A stretch of DNA of 64,000 bases from NCBI GenBank assembly GCA_003260025.2, contig QFZU02000028.1, forward strand, positions 1-64,000, written 5' to 3'. The number at the start of each line of letters is the position of its first letter. Position 1 is the first letter of the stretch. Shown here in pieces: positions 23,332 through 32,080 of this stretch. The notes below the pieces were generated by a model. The model was not told the DNA's origin. It saw nothing but the letters and a program-made list of their open reading frames with translations, and did no database searches. A program made the translations under genes and the position numbers. The DNA comes from Microbispora triticiradicis. Its GTDB lineage: Bacteria; Actinomycetota; Actinomycetes; Streptosporangiales; Streptosporangiaceae.

Positions 23332-23985
23332 ATGGGGCACGACCTGCACGCCGAGGCGTTCGTCCGCGCGCACACCAGGCCGGCGGCCGTGCCGTACGTG
23401 CCGGAGATCCGTCTGTGTCTGGCCCATGCCGGTGAGGAACACGACGAGACACACGGCGAGCTGTACGAGATCTGGGAACGGGCCGGAGGGCTGCCCTTCT
23501 GGGCGTACCCCTGGGCCGGCGGGCAGGCGCTCGCGCGCCACATGCTCGATCACCCCGAGACCGTGCGCGGCCGGACGGTGCTCGACCTCGCCACCGGGTC
23601 CGGGCTGGTCGCCGTGGCCGCCGCGCTGGCCGGAGCCGCCTTGGTCGTGGCCAACGACGTCGACCCGTACGCGCTGGCGGCCGTGCGGCTCAACGCCGCC
23701 GCCAACGGCGTCGCCGTACGGGTCCTCGGCGGCGATCTGCTCGACGGCGCGCCGCCCCAGGAGGTCGTGCTCGCCGGAGACGTCTTCTACGAAAGGCCCC
23801 TGGCCCTGCGGGTCGCCCCGTTCCTGGCCAGGGCCGCGGGCGAGGTCCTCACCGGCGTGCCCGACCGGGCCTGCTCCTACCTGCCGGAGGGCGTGTTCGA
23901 GCCGGTGGCCGTGCACGAGGTGCCCACCCTCCTGGAGGACGCGCCCAGGAAGCGGACGACGATATATCGGCTTTCCGGCCAGTAA
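23332..23985 (+). CDS. SAM methyltransferase, ETFB-lysine/PrmA-like
   Basis: A 217-residue class I methyltransferase. PFWAYPWAGGQALARHMLDH followed by the SAM motif TVLDLATGSGLVAVAAALAG (about residues 83-102) and VANDVDPYALAAVRLNA is the pattern of the ETFB lysine/PrmA-like group; the motif IV region is VVLAGDVFYERPLA. Protein lysine methylation is the best guess. TACGAT lies eight bases before the ATG at 23332, which has no ribosome-binding site, suggesting a leaderless transcript. An in-frame GTG 51 bases upstream is less likely. Confidence 0.82.
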   Translation: MGHDLHAEAFVRAHTRPAAVPYVPEIRLCLAHAGEEHDETHGELYEIWERAGGLPFWAYPWAGGQALARHMLDHPETVRGRTVLDLATGSGLVAVAAALAGAALVVANDVDPYALAAVRLNAAANGVAVRVLGGDLLDGAPPQEVVLAGDVFYERPLALRVAPFLARAAGEVLTGVPDRACSYLPEGVFEPVAVHEVPTLLEDAPRKRTTIYRLSGQ

Positions 23986-24075
23986 AGTGGGACGTGACCC
24001 ACATCACAGCAACATGTGAACTGCCGGTGACGTCAAAGGGAAGGGGATCTTCACCGACACGGACGGGGCGAGATT

Positions 24076-25413
24076 GTGGTTTCTCTACGCAGAATCGGGG
24101 CCAGGCTGGTGGTCAGGGGCCTGGAGGCCCGCGACCGGCGCCGCGCGAGGTCGGCGCCGCCGCCCGACGGCAAGGAGATCCGCATCCTGCTGCTGCACGC
24201 CAACGGCGTGGGCGGCACGGTCCGCACGGTCTTCAACCTGGCCGGACACCTCGCCCGCACGCACGACGTCGAGATCGTCAGCGTCGTGCGGGAACGTGCG
24301 GAGCCCTCCTTCCCCGTCCCGCCCGGGGTACGCGTTCGCTACCTCGACGACCGCCTGCCGCGCCGTAAGGGCCTGCTGTCCCGCTTCCCCAGCAGGCTCG
24401 TGCCGAAGGACGAGGCGGCCTACCACTGGTTCACTCTGCGCACCGACCTCAAGCTGGTCCGCTACATCCGGTCCCGCCGGCGCGGCATCGTGATCGGCAC
24501 GCGGCCGGGCCTGAACCTGATCGCCGCGCGCTTCGCACCCCCGGAGATCATCACCGTCGCCCAGGAGCACGGGAACCTGTCCTCACACCAGCCCCTGGTG
24601 CGCAAGCAGATCGTCCGCCGGTACAGCAGGCACGACGCGGTCGTCACCCTCACGCAGGCCGATCTGCGCACCTACGAGCGGTCCTTCGACAAGGCCCGCA
24701 GGGAGCGCCCGGCCGTGCTGGCCCAGGTGCCCAACGCGACACCCCGCCTGGACGGCGGCCTCTCGCCCCTCACCGCCAAGACCGTCGTCAGCGTGGGCCG
24801 CCTGACCTGGGGCAAGGGCTACGACCTGCTCATCCGCGCGTGGGCGCACGTCGCCGGGCGGCACCCGGACTGGACGCTGCGGATCCACGGCGGCGGTCCC
24901 CGGCTGGAGAAGCTCCAGGCGTCCATCGACAGGCGCGGACTGACGGAGCGGGTGTTCCTCGAAGGCCCGGCCGACAACGTCGGCGCGGTCCTCGCGGACG
25001 CCTCGATGTTCGTGCTGAGCTCCCGCCACGAGGGCATGCCGATGGTCATCCTGGAGGCGATGAGCAAGGGTCTGCCGGTCGTCAGCTACGACTGCCCCAC
25101 CGGGCCGAAGGAGATGGTCAGCCACGGCCGTGACGGGCTGCTGGTGAAGCCGCAGAAGATCCACGCGCTGGCCGACGCCATCTGCACCCTCATCGAGGAC
25201 GAGGACCTGCGCCGCGAGATGGGCGCCAACGCGCTGGCGACCGCCGCCCGCTACGACCTCGACGTCATCGGCGCCCGGTGGGAGAACCTGCTCTCCGGTC
25301 TCGTCGAACGCAGGCGCGCCCTCGACGCGGGCGGGCCCGCCGAACCGTCCCAGGGGCCGGCCGAGGAGCCGGACCTCCCGGCGTCGTCAGTCCTGTCGCG
25401 ACCCGGCCCCTAA
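24076..25413 (+). CDS. Glycosyltransferase, GT4 family
   Basis: A 445-residue GT-B fold enzyme. The N-terminal half starts with EIRILLLHANGVGGTVRTVF, where GGT(V/R) is the acceptor-side glycine loop. The C-terminal half carries VVSVGRLTWGKGYDLLIRAW and the sugar-nucleotide motif SSRHEGMPMVILEAMSKGLP (about residues 315-334), the EX7E signature of GT4. The product is probably a cell-surface polysaccharide or teichoic-acid-like polymer. GTG start. No other polysaccharide genes are adjacent. Confidence 0.88.
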   Translation: MVSLRRIGARLVVRGLEARDRRRARSAPPPDGKEIRILLLHANGVGGTVRTVFNLAGHLARTHDVEIVSVVRERAEPSFPVPPGVRVRYLDDRLPRRKGLLSRFPSRLVPKDEAAYHWFTLRTDLKLVRYIRSRRRGIVIGTRPGLNLIAARFAPPEIITVAQEHGNLSSHQPLVRKQIVRRYSRHDAVVTLTQADLRTYERSFDKARRERPAVLAQVPNATPRLDGGLSPLTAKTVVSVGRLTWGKGYDLLIRAWAHVAGRHPDWTLRIHGGGPRLEKLQASIDRRGLTERVFLEGPADNVGAVLADASMFVLSSRHEGMPMVILEAMSKGLPVVSYDCPTGPKEMVSHGRDGLLVKPQKIHALADAICTLIEDEDLRREMGANALATAARYDLDVIGARWENLLSGLVERRRALDAGGPAEPSQGPAEEPDLPASSVLSRPGP

Positions 25414-25439
25414 CCGATCCGAAGGCACGGGGCCGAACC

Positions 25440-25626
25440 AGGCCGGCCCCGTTGCGGTCACGGACGATCCCGAAGACCAGCAGTGATGTGCCCGCCGTGG
25501 CCAGGACGGCGCCGAGGACGTCCGGACGACCGCCGGGAGCCACGGCGGGCCGGGCGCGACGGCTCACCAGGCCAGTGCCAGCGCGCAGGCGGCCATCGGC
25601 ACGTTCACGAACATATGGGCCATTTG
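25440..25626 (-). pseudogene. MFS exporter fragment, frameshifted
   Basis: Read on the minus strand, one frame gives MFVNVPMAACALALAW then a stop; a second frame continues with PDVLGAVLATAGTSLLVFGIV. Together these match the segment around transmembrane helices 5-7 of DHA2 exporters (compare FFVNVPVGAAILAL in the intact pump of this window). Both ends are missing. The fragment abuts the left copy of the duplicated ABC-transporter 5' region and marks a rearrangement point. Confidence 0.7.
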
Positions 25627-25629
25627 CCC

Positions 25630-25826
25630 GCCCGAGGCCGGATCGATCGCTCTACCCGGGACGGCCCCGCGCTTCTACCGTTTTCCGCGTGGACACCGAT
25701 ATCCCCGACCCTGACACCTCCCCCGCAGTGTCCCTGACCACTGCGACGAAAAGCTTCGCCCCGCACGGGCCGTGGACGAGCTCACGCTCACCGTCCCCCG
25801 AGGCCGGACACCGGCCCTCCTCGGCC
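25630..25826 (+). repeat. Left copy of duplicated ABC-transporter 5' region
   Basis: This stretch matches 31106-31292, the promoter and first 42 codons of the intact ABC ATPase. The first 24 bases are identical, and later long runs are shared, including GCAGTGTCCCTGACCACTGC and GGCCCTCCTCGGCC. The left copy has a 12-base insertion after the ninth codon and a 1-base loss near codon 24 that breaks the ABC frame. It retains the GTG and the TACCGT hexamer at the same spacing as TAGCGT in the right copy. Confidence 0.85.
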
Positions 25827-28619
25827 TCAGAAGCCACAATCGTGGGCCGGGCCGAGGAGCTGGCGGCGATCCAGGAGCTCATTGAGGCTTCGGCCGCTGG
25901 GCATGGTGCGGCCGTAATGATCGTCGGCGAGGCGGGCATCGGCAAGTCGCGGTTGCTGGCGGAGGCGTCGGCACGGGCATCGGCGGCGGGCATGGAGGTG
26001 CTGGCGGGCCGGGCGGTGCCGGGGGGCGGCACATACCGGGCGCTGGCCACCGCGTTGGTCGGGCGGTTGCGGGATGCCGTGCTCGCGGGGGACGCCGAGC
26101 TGCGGCCGTATCGGGCGGCGCTGGGGCGGATCATTCCCGATTTCGTGTCGAACGGCTATGCCGACAGTGCCGACACGATGGTGGATCCCGCCGTGATGGT
26201 GGGGGAGGGCGTGCTGCGGCTGCTGCGCGTGGTCGGCGCCGGACGCGGATGCTTGCTCGTGCTGGACGACCTGCATTGGGCCGACCCGGACACGCTGGCG
26301 GTCCTGGAATACCTGGTCGATCAGGTAGTCGACCAGCAAATCATGATCTGTGGGACGGCGCGTGAGGAGCCGCCTACCGCCGATCAGATCGAGCGGATCG
26401 GCCGACGGCCGACTGTGCGGATGCTGCGGCCCGCCCGGCTGGACGCGGCCCAGGTGACCGAGTTGGCCCGCGATCGGGCCGGGATGCCGCTCGCGCCGGC
26501 GACCGCCTCGTTTGTGGTGGAGCGCTGCGACGGGCTGCCGCTGCTGGTGGAGGAGCTGACGGCGGGACTGCGTGAGACGGGCGTGGATCCAACCGCCCCA
26601 CGGGAGGCGTTGAACGACATCGCAGTGCCTCCGACGTTGCGGGCGCTCGTCGGTGAGCGGATGGCGGCCATGGCTGAGGAGCACCGCCGGTTGCTGCATG
26701 TGGCGGCGGTGGTTGGGGTTGACCTGGGCTGGGACGTGGTGGCCTCGGTGGCACAGGCGGACGAGTCGGTGCTGCTGGCGGGTCTGCGCGCCGCCACCCG
26801 GGTGCATCTGCTGCGCATCGAGGCCGATGAGCTGACCTGGCGGCACTCGCTCACCCGGGAGGCGGTGCTGGCGGGATTGCTGCCGCCGGAGCGGGCCGCG
26901 ATGGCACGGCGTGCTGCGGAACTGCTCGACGGTGGTGGCGTTGGTGAGGCTGATGTACGGGCCGCCGAACTGCTGGCCGCGGTGGGAGAGCATGATCGGG
27001 CCGGCGGGATCCTGCTCCGGCTGGCCCGCCACGATCTCGCACGAGGGGCGTTACGCAGCGCGCGGGCGCTGCTGGCCCGGGTGGAGGCCGCCGGTGCGAT
27101 CCGCGTCGCGTGGGCCATTGAGCAGGTCCGGCTGCTGACACTTGCCGGCGAGGTGGAAGCGGCATTGCGTACTGGGGAACAGGTCATCGACACCGCGACC
27201 GGGGACGAGTACGTCGAGTTGTGTCTGCAGCTGGCCCGTAGCTGTGTGGTGGGCGGACGCCGGGCGGCGGCGATCGAGTATGCCGAGCGAGCCGACCGGC
27301 CGCACGATCCGCGTTTTGCCATCGTACGGGCCGACGCCGCCTACGGCGAGGGGGATCCGCAACGCGCCGGCGCCCTCGCCGCCGACGCGGTCCGGGAGGC
27401 CGAACGCTCCGGCGATGGCGAGTCTCTGGCGGGTGCGCTGCTGGTGCAGGGGCGCTGCCTGGCCCAACGTGATGCCGCTGCGGCGCGCGCGGCGTTCGGG
27501 CGGGCGGTGCAGGTGGCCGCCATGCGTGGCCTGACCCCGCTGCGCGTGGCGGCCCTGTTCCACCTGGCCGCCGTCCAGCGTGGGCAGCCCGACCCGCCCG
27601 CGCTGGTCGAGGCCCGCGAGATCGCCGAGTCCGCCGGGCTGCTGGGGCAGCTGGCGTCGATCGACTTGCTGGTAGCCGACCTGGCGTTGGTGGCGCATGG
27701 TCCCCGCGTGGGTGAGCCGGTGGCCCGCAGCTGTGCCGAGCTGTCAGCACGGCTGCGGCTGACGAGCGTCCAGGCGGTCGCCGAGCTCTTCGTCGCGGCC
27801 GCCCGCGCAGGTGCCGGAGATCGCGATGGCGTGGAGCGATGGCTGCGACGGGCCGGAGCCCGGCCGAACGCGCCGTGGGAGGTGCGGGCCGGTCTTGACC
27901 TGGTACGCGCTATCTGCTCGGTGGTGACCGGGGACCTGCCGGGCGCGGCCACGCAGGCCGATGACGGCGCCGCGATCCTGGCCGGTCACGCCTCGGCCGC
28001 CCCCACCCACTGGTGGGGGCTGTGGTTGCTGGTGCGCGAAGTGACCGGCCACGAGCCGCAGGAGGCCCGTGCGGTGTTCCAGCACGCCCGGGTGGGCCGC
28101 CGACGGGTCAACCGGGGTGCGCTGCTCTATGCCGACGCCGTCGCCGCGGGCCGCGATGGCAGGGCGAAGGAGGCGGCGCAGGCGCTGGCCCGCGGGGATG
28201 GGGCTCTCAAGGCGCATCCGTGGTGGCATCGACTGCTGCGGCTGCCGGTGTGGACTGCCGCGGTGACCGAGGGCTGGGGCGATCCCATACCTGGACTGCG
28301 CGCCGACCTGGCCTGCCACGAGCTCAACGGCGACGAGGCGCTGGCGCGGCAGTGCCGAGACCTCCTGCGGAAGGCCGGTGCGCCGTCCCGCCGCAACAGG
28401 GGCGCGAGCGTGCCGCCTCGACTGCGCGCGGCCGGGGTCACCGCCCGGGAGGCCGAGGTGCTCGCCCTGGTGGCCGAGGGGCTGGGTAACCCGCAGATCG
28501 CAGCACGGCTGCACCTGTCCGTACGCACGGTGGAAACCCACGTCAGTCGGCTTCTGGCCAAGACCGGCGCGGCGGACCGGACCCAGTTGCGTACGTACGC
28601 GCCCCACGAACATCAGTAG
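25689..28619 (+). CDS. Large LuxR-family ATPase regulator (LAL) with chimeric N-terminus
   Basis: A 976-residue protein. The first roughly 45 residues come from the duplicated ABC-transporter 5' region (VDTDIPDPDTSPAVSLTTAT, then out of the ABC frame). The regulator proper starts at VGRAEELAAIQELIEA. Walker A is GEAGIGKSRLL, Walker B is LLVLDDLHWADPD; a long helical middle follows, and the C-terminus is a LuxR helix-turn-helix, VTAREAEVLALVAEGLGNPQ then TVETHVSRLL. LAL proteins are ATP-dependent activators, often of secondary metabolism. The GTG at 25689 has a -10-like TACCGT seven bases upstream; a GTG at 25842 would give a 925-residue protein without the chimera. Confidence 0.85.
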   Translation: MDTDIPDPDTSPAVSLTTATKSFAPHGPWTSSRSPSPEAGHRPSSASEATIVGRAEELAAIQELIEASAAGHGAAVMIVGEAGIGKSRLLAEASARASAAGMEVLAGRAVPGGGTYRALATALVGRLRDAVLAGDAELRPYRAALGRIIPDFVSNGYADSADTMVDPAVMVGEGVLRLLRVVGAGRGCLLVLDDLHWADPDTLAVLEYLVDQVVDQQIMICGTAREEPPTADQIERIGRRPTVRMLRPARLDAAQVTELARDRAGMPLAPATASFVVERCDGLPLLVEELTAGLRETGVDPTAPREALNDIAVPPTLRALVGERMAAMAEEHRRLLHVAAVVGVDLGWDVVASVAQADESVLLAGLRAATRVHLLRIEADELTWRHSLTREAVLAGLLPPERAAMARRAAELLDGGGVGEADVRAAELLAAVGEHDRAGGILLRLARHDLARGALRSARALLARVEAAGAIRVAWAIEQVRLLTLAGEVEAALRTGEQVIDTATGDEYVELCLQLARSCVVGGRRAAAIEYAERADRPHDPRFAIVRADAAYGEGDPQRAGALAADAVREAERSGDGESLAGALLVQGRCLAQRDAAAARAAFGRAVQVAAMRGLTPLRVAALFHLAAVQRGQPDPPALVEAREIAESAGLLGQLASIDLLVADLALVAHGPRVGEPVARSCAELSARLRLTSVQAVAELFVAAARAGAGDRDGVERWLRRAGARPNAPWEVRAGLDLVRAICSVVTGDLPGAATQADDGAAILAGHASAAPTHWWGLWLLVREVTGHEPQEARAVFQHARVGRRRVNRGALLYADAVAAGRDGRAKEAAQALARGDGALKAHPWWHRLLRLPVWTAAVTEGWGDPIPGLRADLACHELNGDEALARQCRDLLRKAGAPSRRNRGASVPPRLRAAGVTAREAEVLALVAEGLGNPQIAARLHLSVRTVETHVSRLLAKTGAADRTQLRTYAPHEHQ

Positions 28620-28665
28620 CCGGCACGGACGCGTAGTCGGCCGTGCCCCGGCGACCCTGGAGGGC

Positions 28666-28785
28666 ATGACGACAACACACGACGGCTGGGGCGGCCGCGA
28701 CGCCAGCCGCATCCTGGCGACCATCCGCGAGGCAATTCGCCCGAACGCCCGGCTGCTCGTCGTCGACTGCGGGTCCATCCCGAAC
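28666..28785 (+). pseudogene. O-methyltransferase fragment
   Basis: A reading frame starting MTTTHDGWGGRDASRILATI and continuing REAIRPNARLLVVDCGSIP resembles the C-terminal motif of methyltransferase_2 O-methyltransferases (HDW-D-A-IL..I-A..P-ARLLVVD). Everything before and after this 40-codon piece is missing. It lies between the LuxR-type gene and the lectin gene and probably marks another junction of the island. Confidence 0.6.
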
Positions 28786-28819
28786 ATCGCAACCGGTCAA
28801 GGAAGGCAAGGGCACCTAC

Positions 28820-29350
28820 GTGCGCACGTTTGCGACCACCACCACACTCCTCATCTCGGCCATCACCGGCTTCACCGGTGCAGCCGCGCCGGCTTCAGCC
28901 GGAGCCGCCGCCGACCAGATCGTCAAGATCAGGCCGCTCCACGCCATCGGCAAGTGTCTGGACATTCAAGCTGGTAGCACTGCCAACAGCGCCAATCTGA
29001 TTCAGTACGACTGCACTGGCGCCACGAACCAGAGATTCCGCCTGGTCCGCGTGAGCGGCGATGAGTTCGAGATACGCCCAACACACGTCGACGGAAAGTG
29101 CCTCGACATCCAAGGCGGTAGCGAGGCCCCGGGAGCGCGAGTAATCCAGTACGACTGCTCCGGCGCTCCGAACCAGCGGTTCGAGCTCACCAACGGCGGG
29201 TCATCGCTGAACAACATTCATCCGCGGCACGTCTTCAACATGTGCCTCGACGTGCCGAGCGCCAGTACCGCGAACAGTGTGAATATCATCCAGTTCTCCT
29301 GCAAGGGCGGGGCCCGCAATCAGCTGTTCGAGTTCCTGCCGACGTTGTGA
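28820..29350 (+). CDS. Secreted ricin-type beta-trefoil lectin
   Basis: A 176-residue protein. A signal peptide (MRTFATTTTLLISAITGFTGAAAPASA) precedes one beta-trefoil with three repeats. Each has a KCLDIQ- or MCLDV-type strand followed by IQYDCTGATNQRF, IQYDCSGAPNQRF or IQFSCKGGARNQLF, variants of the QxW motif in which Trp is replaced by Phe. Cys pairs (C..YDC) probably form disulphides. It likely binds extracellular sugars; no enzymatic domain is attached, which is unusual because most such domains are fused to hydrolases. GTG start with AAGGG seven bases upstream. Confidence 0.88.
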   Translation: MRTFATTTTLLISAITGFTGAAAPASAGAAADQIVKIRPLHAIGKCLDIQAGSTANSANLIQYDCTGATNQRFRLVRVSGDEFEIRPTHVDGKCLDIQGGSEAPGARVIQYDCSGAPNQRFELTNGGSSLNNIHPRHVFNMCLDVPSASTANSVNIIQFSCKGGARNQLFEFLPTL

Positions 29351-29454
29351 CCACGACCGCAAGCGAGACCGGTCGACCACGCTGGACGGCCGGGAGCGGG
29401 TGGCGTGGAGGGCGGCGGGGGTGACCTGTCGTCCCGGATGCTCGCCCCGTCCAC

Positions 29455-29473
29455 CTGCGGAGCCGCTCCGCAG
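29455..29473 (+). terminator. Hairpin between lectin and methyltransferase genes
   Basis: CTGCGGAG-CCG-CTCCGCAG, an 8-bp perfect stem, lies about 100 bases after the lectin stop. It may terminate the lectin transcript; no T-run follows. The rest of this 180-base gap shows no gene. Confidence 0.45.
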
Positions 29474-29533
29474 CGGTGCGATCAGCGTGGGCACGGCGCA
29501 ACCATCCATCCTGACCATGAGGAGAAGACACTC

Positions 29534-30340
29534 GTGCCCCAAGACCCCCTGGCGACCCCGCTGTTCCCGCGAACCTCGCGCTACCACCCCGACTGGATCC
29601 GCTCCAGCGTCAGCGGCGGAGCGAACTCGCTCTGGCTGACCGAATGGCTCACCCAGGCGATGACGTTACAGCCCGGGATGCGGGTGCTGGACCTGGGCTG
29701 CGGCCGTGGCGCGTCATCGATCTTCCTGCACCGCGAGTTCGACGTCCAGGTCTGGGCAACGGACCTGTGGTTCGGTGCGGACGAGCGGCTGCACCGCATC
29801 CGCGACGCCGGCGCCGACCACGCGGTGTTCCCGATCCACGCCGACGCCCGATCCCTGCCGTTTGCGGCGGGCTTCTTCGATGCCGTCGTCAGCATCGACT
29901 CCTTCGTCTACTACGGCACCGACGACCTGTACCTCAACTATCTGGCCCGGTTCGTCCGGCCAGGCGGCCAGATCGGCATCGCCGGCGCGGGACTGACCCA
30001 GGAGATCGACGGGCCGGTCCCCGAGCATCTGCGGGGCTGGTGGGAGCCGAGCATGGCCTGTCTGCACTCGGCCCACTGGTGGCACCGGCACTGGGAACGC
30101 AGCGGCATCGCCTCTATGGACCTCGCGGACACCATGACGGACGGCTGGAAGTACTGGCTGGCATGGCAACAGGCGATCGCACCGGAGAACGAGGCGGAAA
30201 TCAACGTCCTCAACGCCGATCGCGGACGCCACCTCGGGTATGTGCGCGCGGTCGCCCGGCGCCGATCGGACACCGCACTCGACGAACCCGTCTCCTCCGT
30301 CCCCGTCACCTATACAAAGCAGCCCCTGTTCCGCACCTGA
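29534..30340 (+). CDS. Class I SAM methyltransferase (UbiE/cyclopropane-synthase-like)
   Basis: A 268-residue methyltransferase. SAM motif I is MRVLDLGCGRGASSIFLHRE (about residues 47-66), followed by VWATDLWFGADE, and the motif IV region is FDAVVSIDSFVYYGTDDLYL. GAGGAG precedes the GTG at 29534. The family acts on small molecules; the Trp-rich C-terminal part (SAHWWHRHWERSGI) is typical of a subgroup found near antibiotic and resistance genes. It sits between a secreted lectin and a secreted RTX-like protein, with no obvious shared pathway. Confidence 0.82.
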   Translation: MPQDPLATPLFPRTSRYHPDWIRSSVSGGANSLWLTEWLTQAMTLQPGMRVLDLGCGRGASSIFLHREFDVQVWATDLWFGADERLHRIRDAGADHAVFPIHADARSLPFAAGFFDAVVSIDSFVYYGTDDLYLNYLARFVRPGGQIGIAGAGLTQEIDGPVPEHLRGWWEPSMACLHSAHWWHRHWERSGIASMDLADTMTDGWKYWLAWQQAIAPENEAEINVLNADRGRHLGYVRAVARRRSDTALDEPVSSVPVTYTKQPLFRT

Positions 30341-30445
30341 ACGGCGGCGGCAGCGGAAATCCCGCTTCCGAGACGGCAGCGAGTACGCCCTGAGGCCAAC
30401 CGGCCTGCATAAGACAGAGAACCAGAAAGAGAAAGGGACACGGTA

Positions 30446-30988
30446 ATGACGACCGTTTCGCTTCACCCGCGCTCCTGGCTGACCACCCGGGTCGCCGGCG
30501 CGGCCCTGGTGGCCGGCCTGGTCACCGCCGCTTTCACCTCCCCCGCCCATGCGTCCGCGGACGTGATCACCGTCCACGTCAGCGGCAGCACAGTGTTCAT
30601 CGTGGGAACTCCCGGCAAGGACGTCATCAACATCACCAGCCTCGCCGGCAAGGTCAGCGTGGGCGCCGATGCGTCGGTGACGGCCGGCGCGGGATGCGTC
30701 AAGAAAGGCCCCCTCGTGGTCGACTGTACCGGGACCGGTAGCGGGATCCTGTTCATCGAGGCCAGCACCATCGGTGGCGATGACTCGGTGAACAATCAGA
30801 CCTCTTTGCAATCGTCGATACTCGGTGGCAGTGGCGTCGACCGCCTGACCGGTGGCCCTGGCCGCGATGCTCTCAACGGCGGCTCCGGAGACGACATCCT
30901 GAGAGGCAACGGCGGCATCGACACCGCCAACGGCGCCGCCGGCATCGACACCTGCACCGCCGAGACTGAGATCAACTGCGAGATATAG
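30446..30988 (+). CDS. Secreted RTX-like calcium-binding protein
   Basis: A 180-residue protein with a signal peptide ending near SPAHASA (residue 38). A beta-rich domain (VITVHVSGSTVFIVGTPGKD) leads into hemolysin-type repeats GGSGVDRLTGGPGRDALNGG and SGDDILRGNGGIDTANGAAG, which bind Ca2+ in parallel beta-rolls. A Cys pair closes the end (DTCTAETEINCEI). Small stand-alone proteins of this type are widespread in actinomycete secretomes with unknown roles. GAAAGGGA lies upstream of the ATG. Confidence 0.85.
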   Translation: MTTVSLHPRSWLTTRVAGAALVAGLVTAAFTSPAHASADVITVHVSGSTVFIVGTPGKDVINITSLAGKVSVGADASVTAGAGCVKKGPLVVDCTGTGSGILFIEASTIGGDDSVNNQTSLQSSILGGSGVDRLTGGPGRDALNGGSGDDILRGNGGIDTANGAAGIDTCTAETEINCEI

Positions 30989-31070
30989 TCAGCGACGTCG
31001 GCGGCTGCAGGGGTCCCGGCAGCCGCCGACTGGGGATTCGTCTCATTTGCCTAGTGCACCTAGAGCTCGC

Positions 31071-31106
31071 CTTTACAAAGTAGATTTCTTCAGGACTTTT
31101 GTCCTG
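31071..31106 (+). promoter_or_regulatory. CTTTACAAAGTA motif and hairpin upstream of the ABC transporter
   Basis: CTTTACAAAGTA (31071-31082) is followed by CAGGAC-TTTT-GTCCTG (31091-31106), a 6-bp perfect stem. The pair stands immediately before the right copy of the duplicated segment. Either a terminator for the RTX-like gene or an operator for the transporter is possible. Confidence 0.4.
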
Positions 31107-31292
31107 CCCGAGGCCGGATCGATCGCTCTGGTCGCGGCAGGCTCCGCGCTTCTAGCGTTCTCCTCGTGGACACCGACATCCCCGATCCCGCAGTGTCCCT
31201 GACCACTGCGACGAAGAGCTTCGGCCCGGTAAGGGCCGTGGACGGGCTCACGCTCACCGTGCCCCGCGGCCAGACGCTGGCCCTCCTCGGCC
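31106..31292 (+). repeat. Right copy of the duplicated ABC 5' region
   Basis: This is the functional copy: it contains TAGCGT (31153-31158) seven bases before the GTG of the intact ABC ATPase and the first 42 codons. Its diverged partner lies about 5.5 kb to the left in the same orientation. Confidence 0.85.
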
Positions 31293-32080
31293 CCAACGGC
31301 GCCGGCAAGTCGACGGCCATCGCGCTCCTGCTCGGCCTGATCCCGCCCGACGCCGGACGCGCCGCGCTGTTCGGCCTGGACCCCGAGCGGGCCGTACGGC
31401 GGGGCCGCGTGGGCGCGATGACGCAGGAGGGAGGCCTGGTCCAGCGGGTCACGGTCCGCGAACTGCTGTCCTTCGTGTCCGGCACCTACCCCGCTCCCCT
31501 CCCCCTCGACGAGGTGGTCGCCCTCGCGCGGATCGGCGACCTGCTCGGCCGCCGGGTCGACCGGCTGTCCGGCGGCCAGGGCCAGCGTGTGCGGTTCGCC
31601 ATGGCGGTGTGCGGCGATCCGGACCTCGTCGTCCTCGACGAGCCCACCGCCGCCCTCGACGTCGAGGCCCGGCGGGAGTTCTGGGCCGGCCTGCGCGGGC
31701 TCGCCGACCGGGGCAAGACCATCCTGTTCTCCACGCACTACCTGGAAGAGGCCGACGAGCAGGCCGACCGGATCGTGGTGCTCGGCCGCGGCCGGGTGAT
31801 CGCCGACGGCACCAGTGCGGAGATCAAACGCGCGGCGGCGCTGACCACCGTCCGCGTGACCGTCGACGGCGACGCCGCCTGGCTCGCCACCCTGCCCGGT
31901 GTGCGCCACATGGAGATCCGGGCCGGCCGGGCCCACCTGCGCAGCGGCGACTCCGACGCCACCGTCATGGCGCTCGCCCAGGCGGGAGCCGTACGCGACC
32001 TGGAGGTCGTCCCGGCCGACCTGGAGGACGCTTTCGTCGCCCTGACGAGCACAGCCCCGGCAAGCAAGGAGAACGCGTGA
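31166..32080 (+). CDS. ABC transporter ATP-binding protein, DrrA-like
   Basis: A 304-residue ATPase. Walker A is GPNGAGKST (about residue 42), the signature is LSGGQGQRVRFA, Walker B is DLVVLDEPTAALD and the switch His is in STHYLEEAD. A C-terminal extension of about 80 residues (TVRVTVDGDAAWLATLPGV) is typical of DrrA-type drug exporters. It overlaps the permease gene as TGATG. With the permease, kinase and response regulator that follow, it forms a self-regulated export unit. The start is GTG without a ribosome-binding site, with a -10-like TAGCGT seven bases upstream. Confidence 0.92.
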   Translation: MDTDIPDPAVSLTTATKSFGPVRAVDGLTLTVPRGQTLALLGPNGAGKSTAIALLLGLIPPDAGRAALFGLDPERAVRRGRVGAMTQEGGLVQRVTVRELLSFVSGTYPAPLPLDEVVALARIGDLLGRRVDRLSGGQGQRVRFAMAVCGDPDLVVLDEPTAALDVEARREFWAGLRGLADRGKTILFSTHYLEEADEQADRIVVLGRGRVIADGTSAEIKRAAALTTVRVTVDGDAAWLATLPGVRHMEIRAGRAHLRSGDSDATVMALAQAGAVRDLEVVPADLEDAFVALTSTAPASKENA

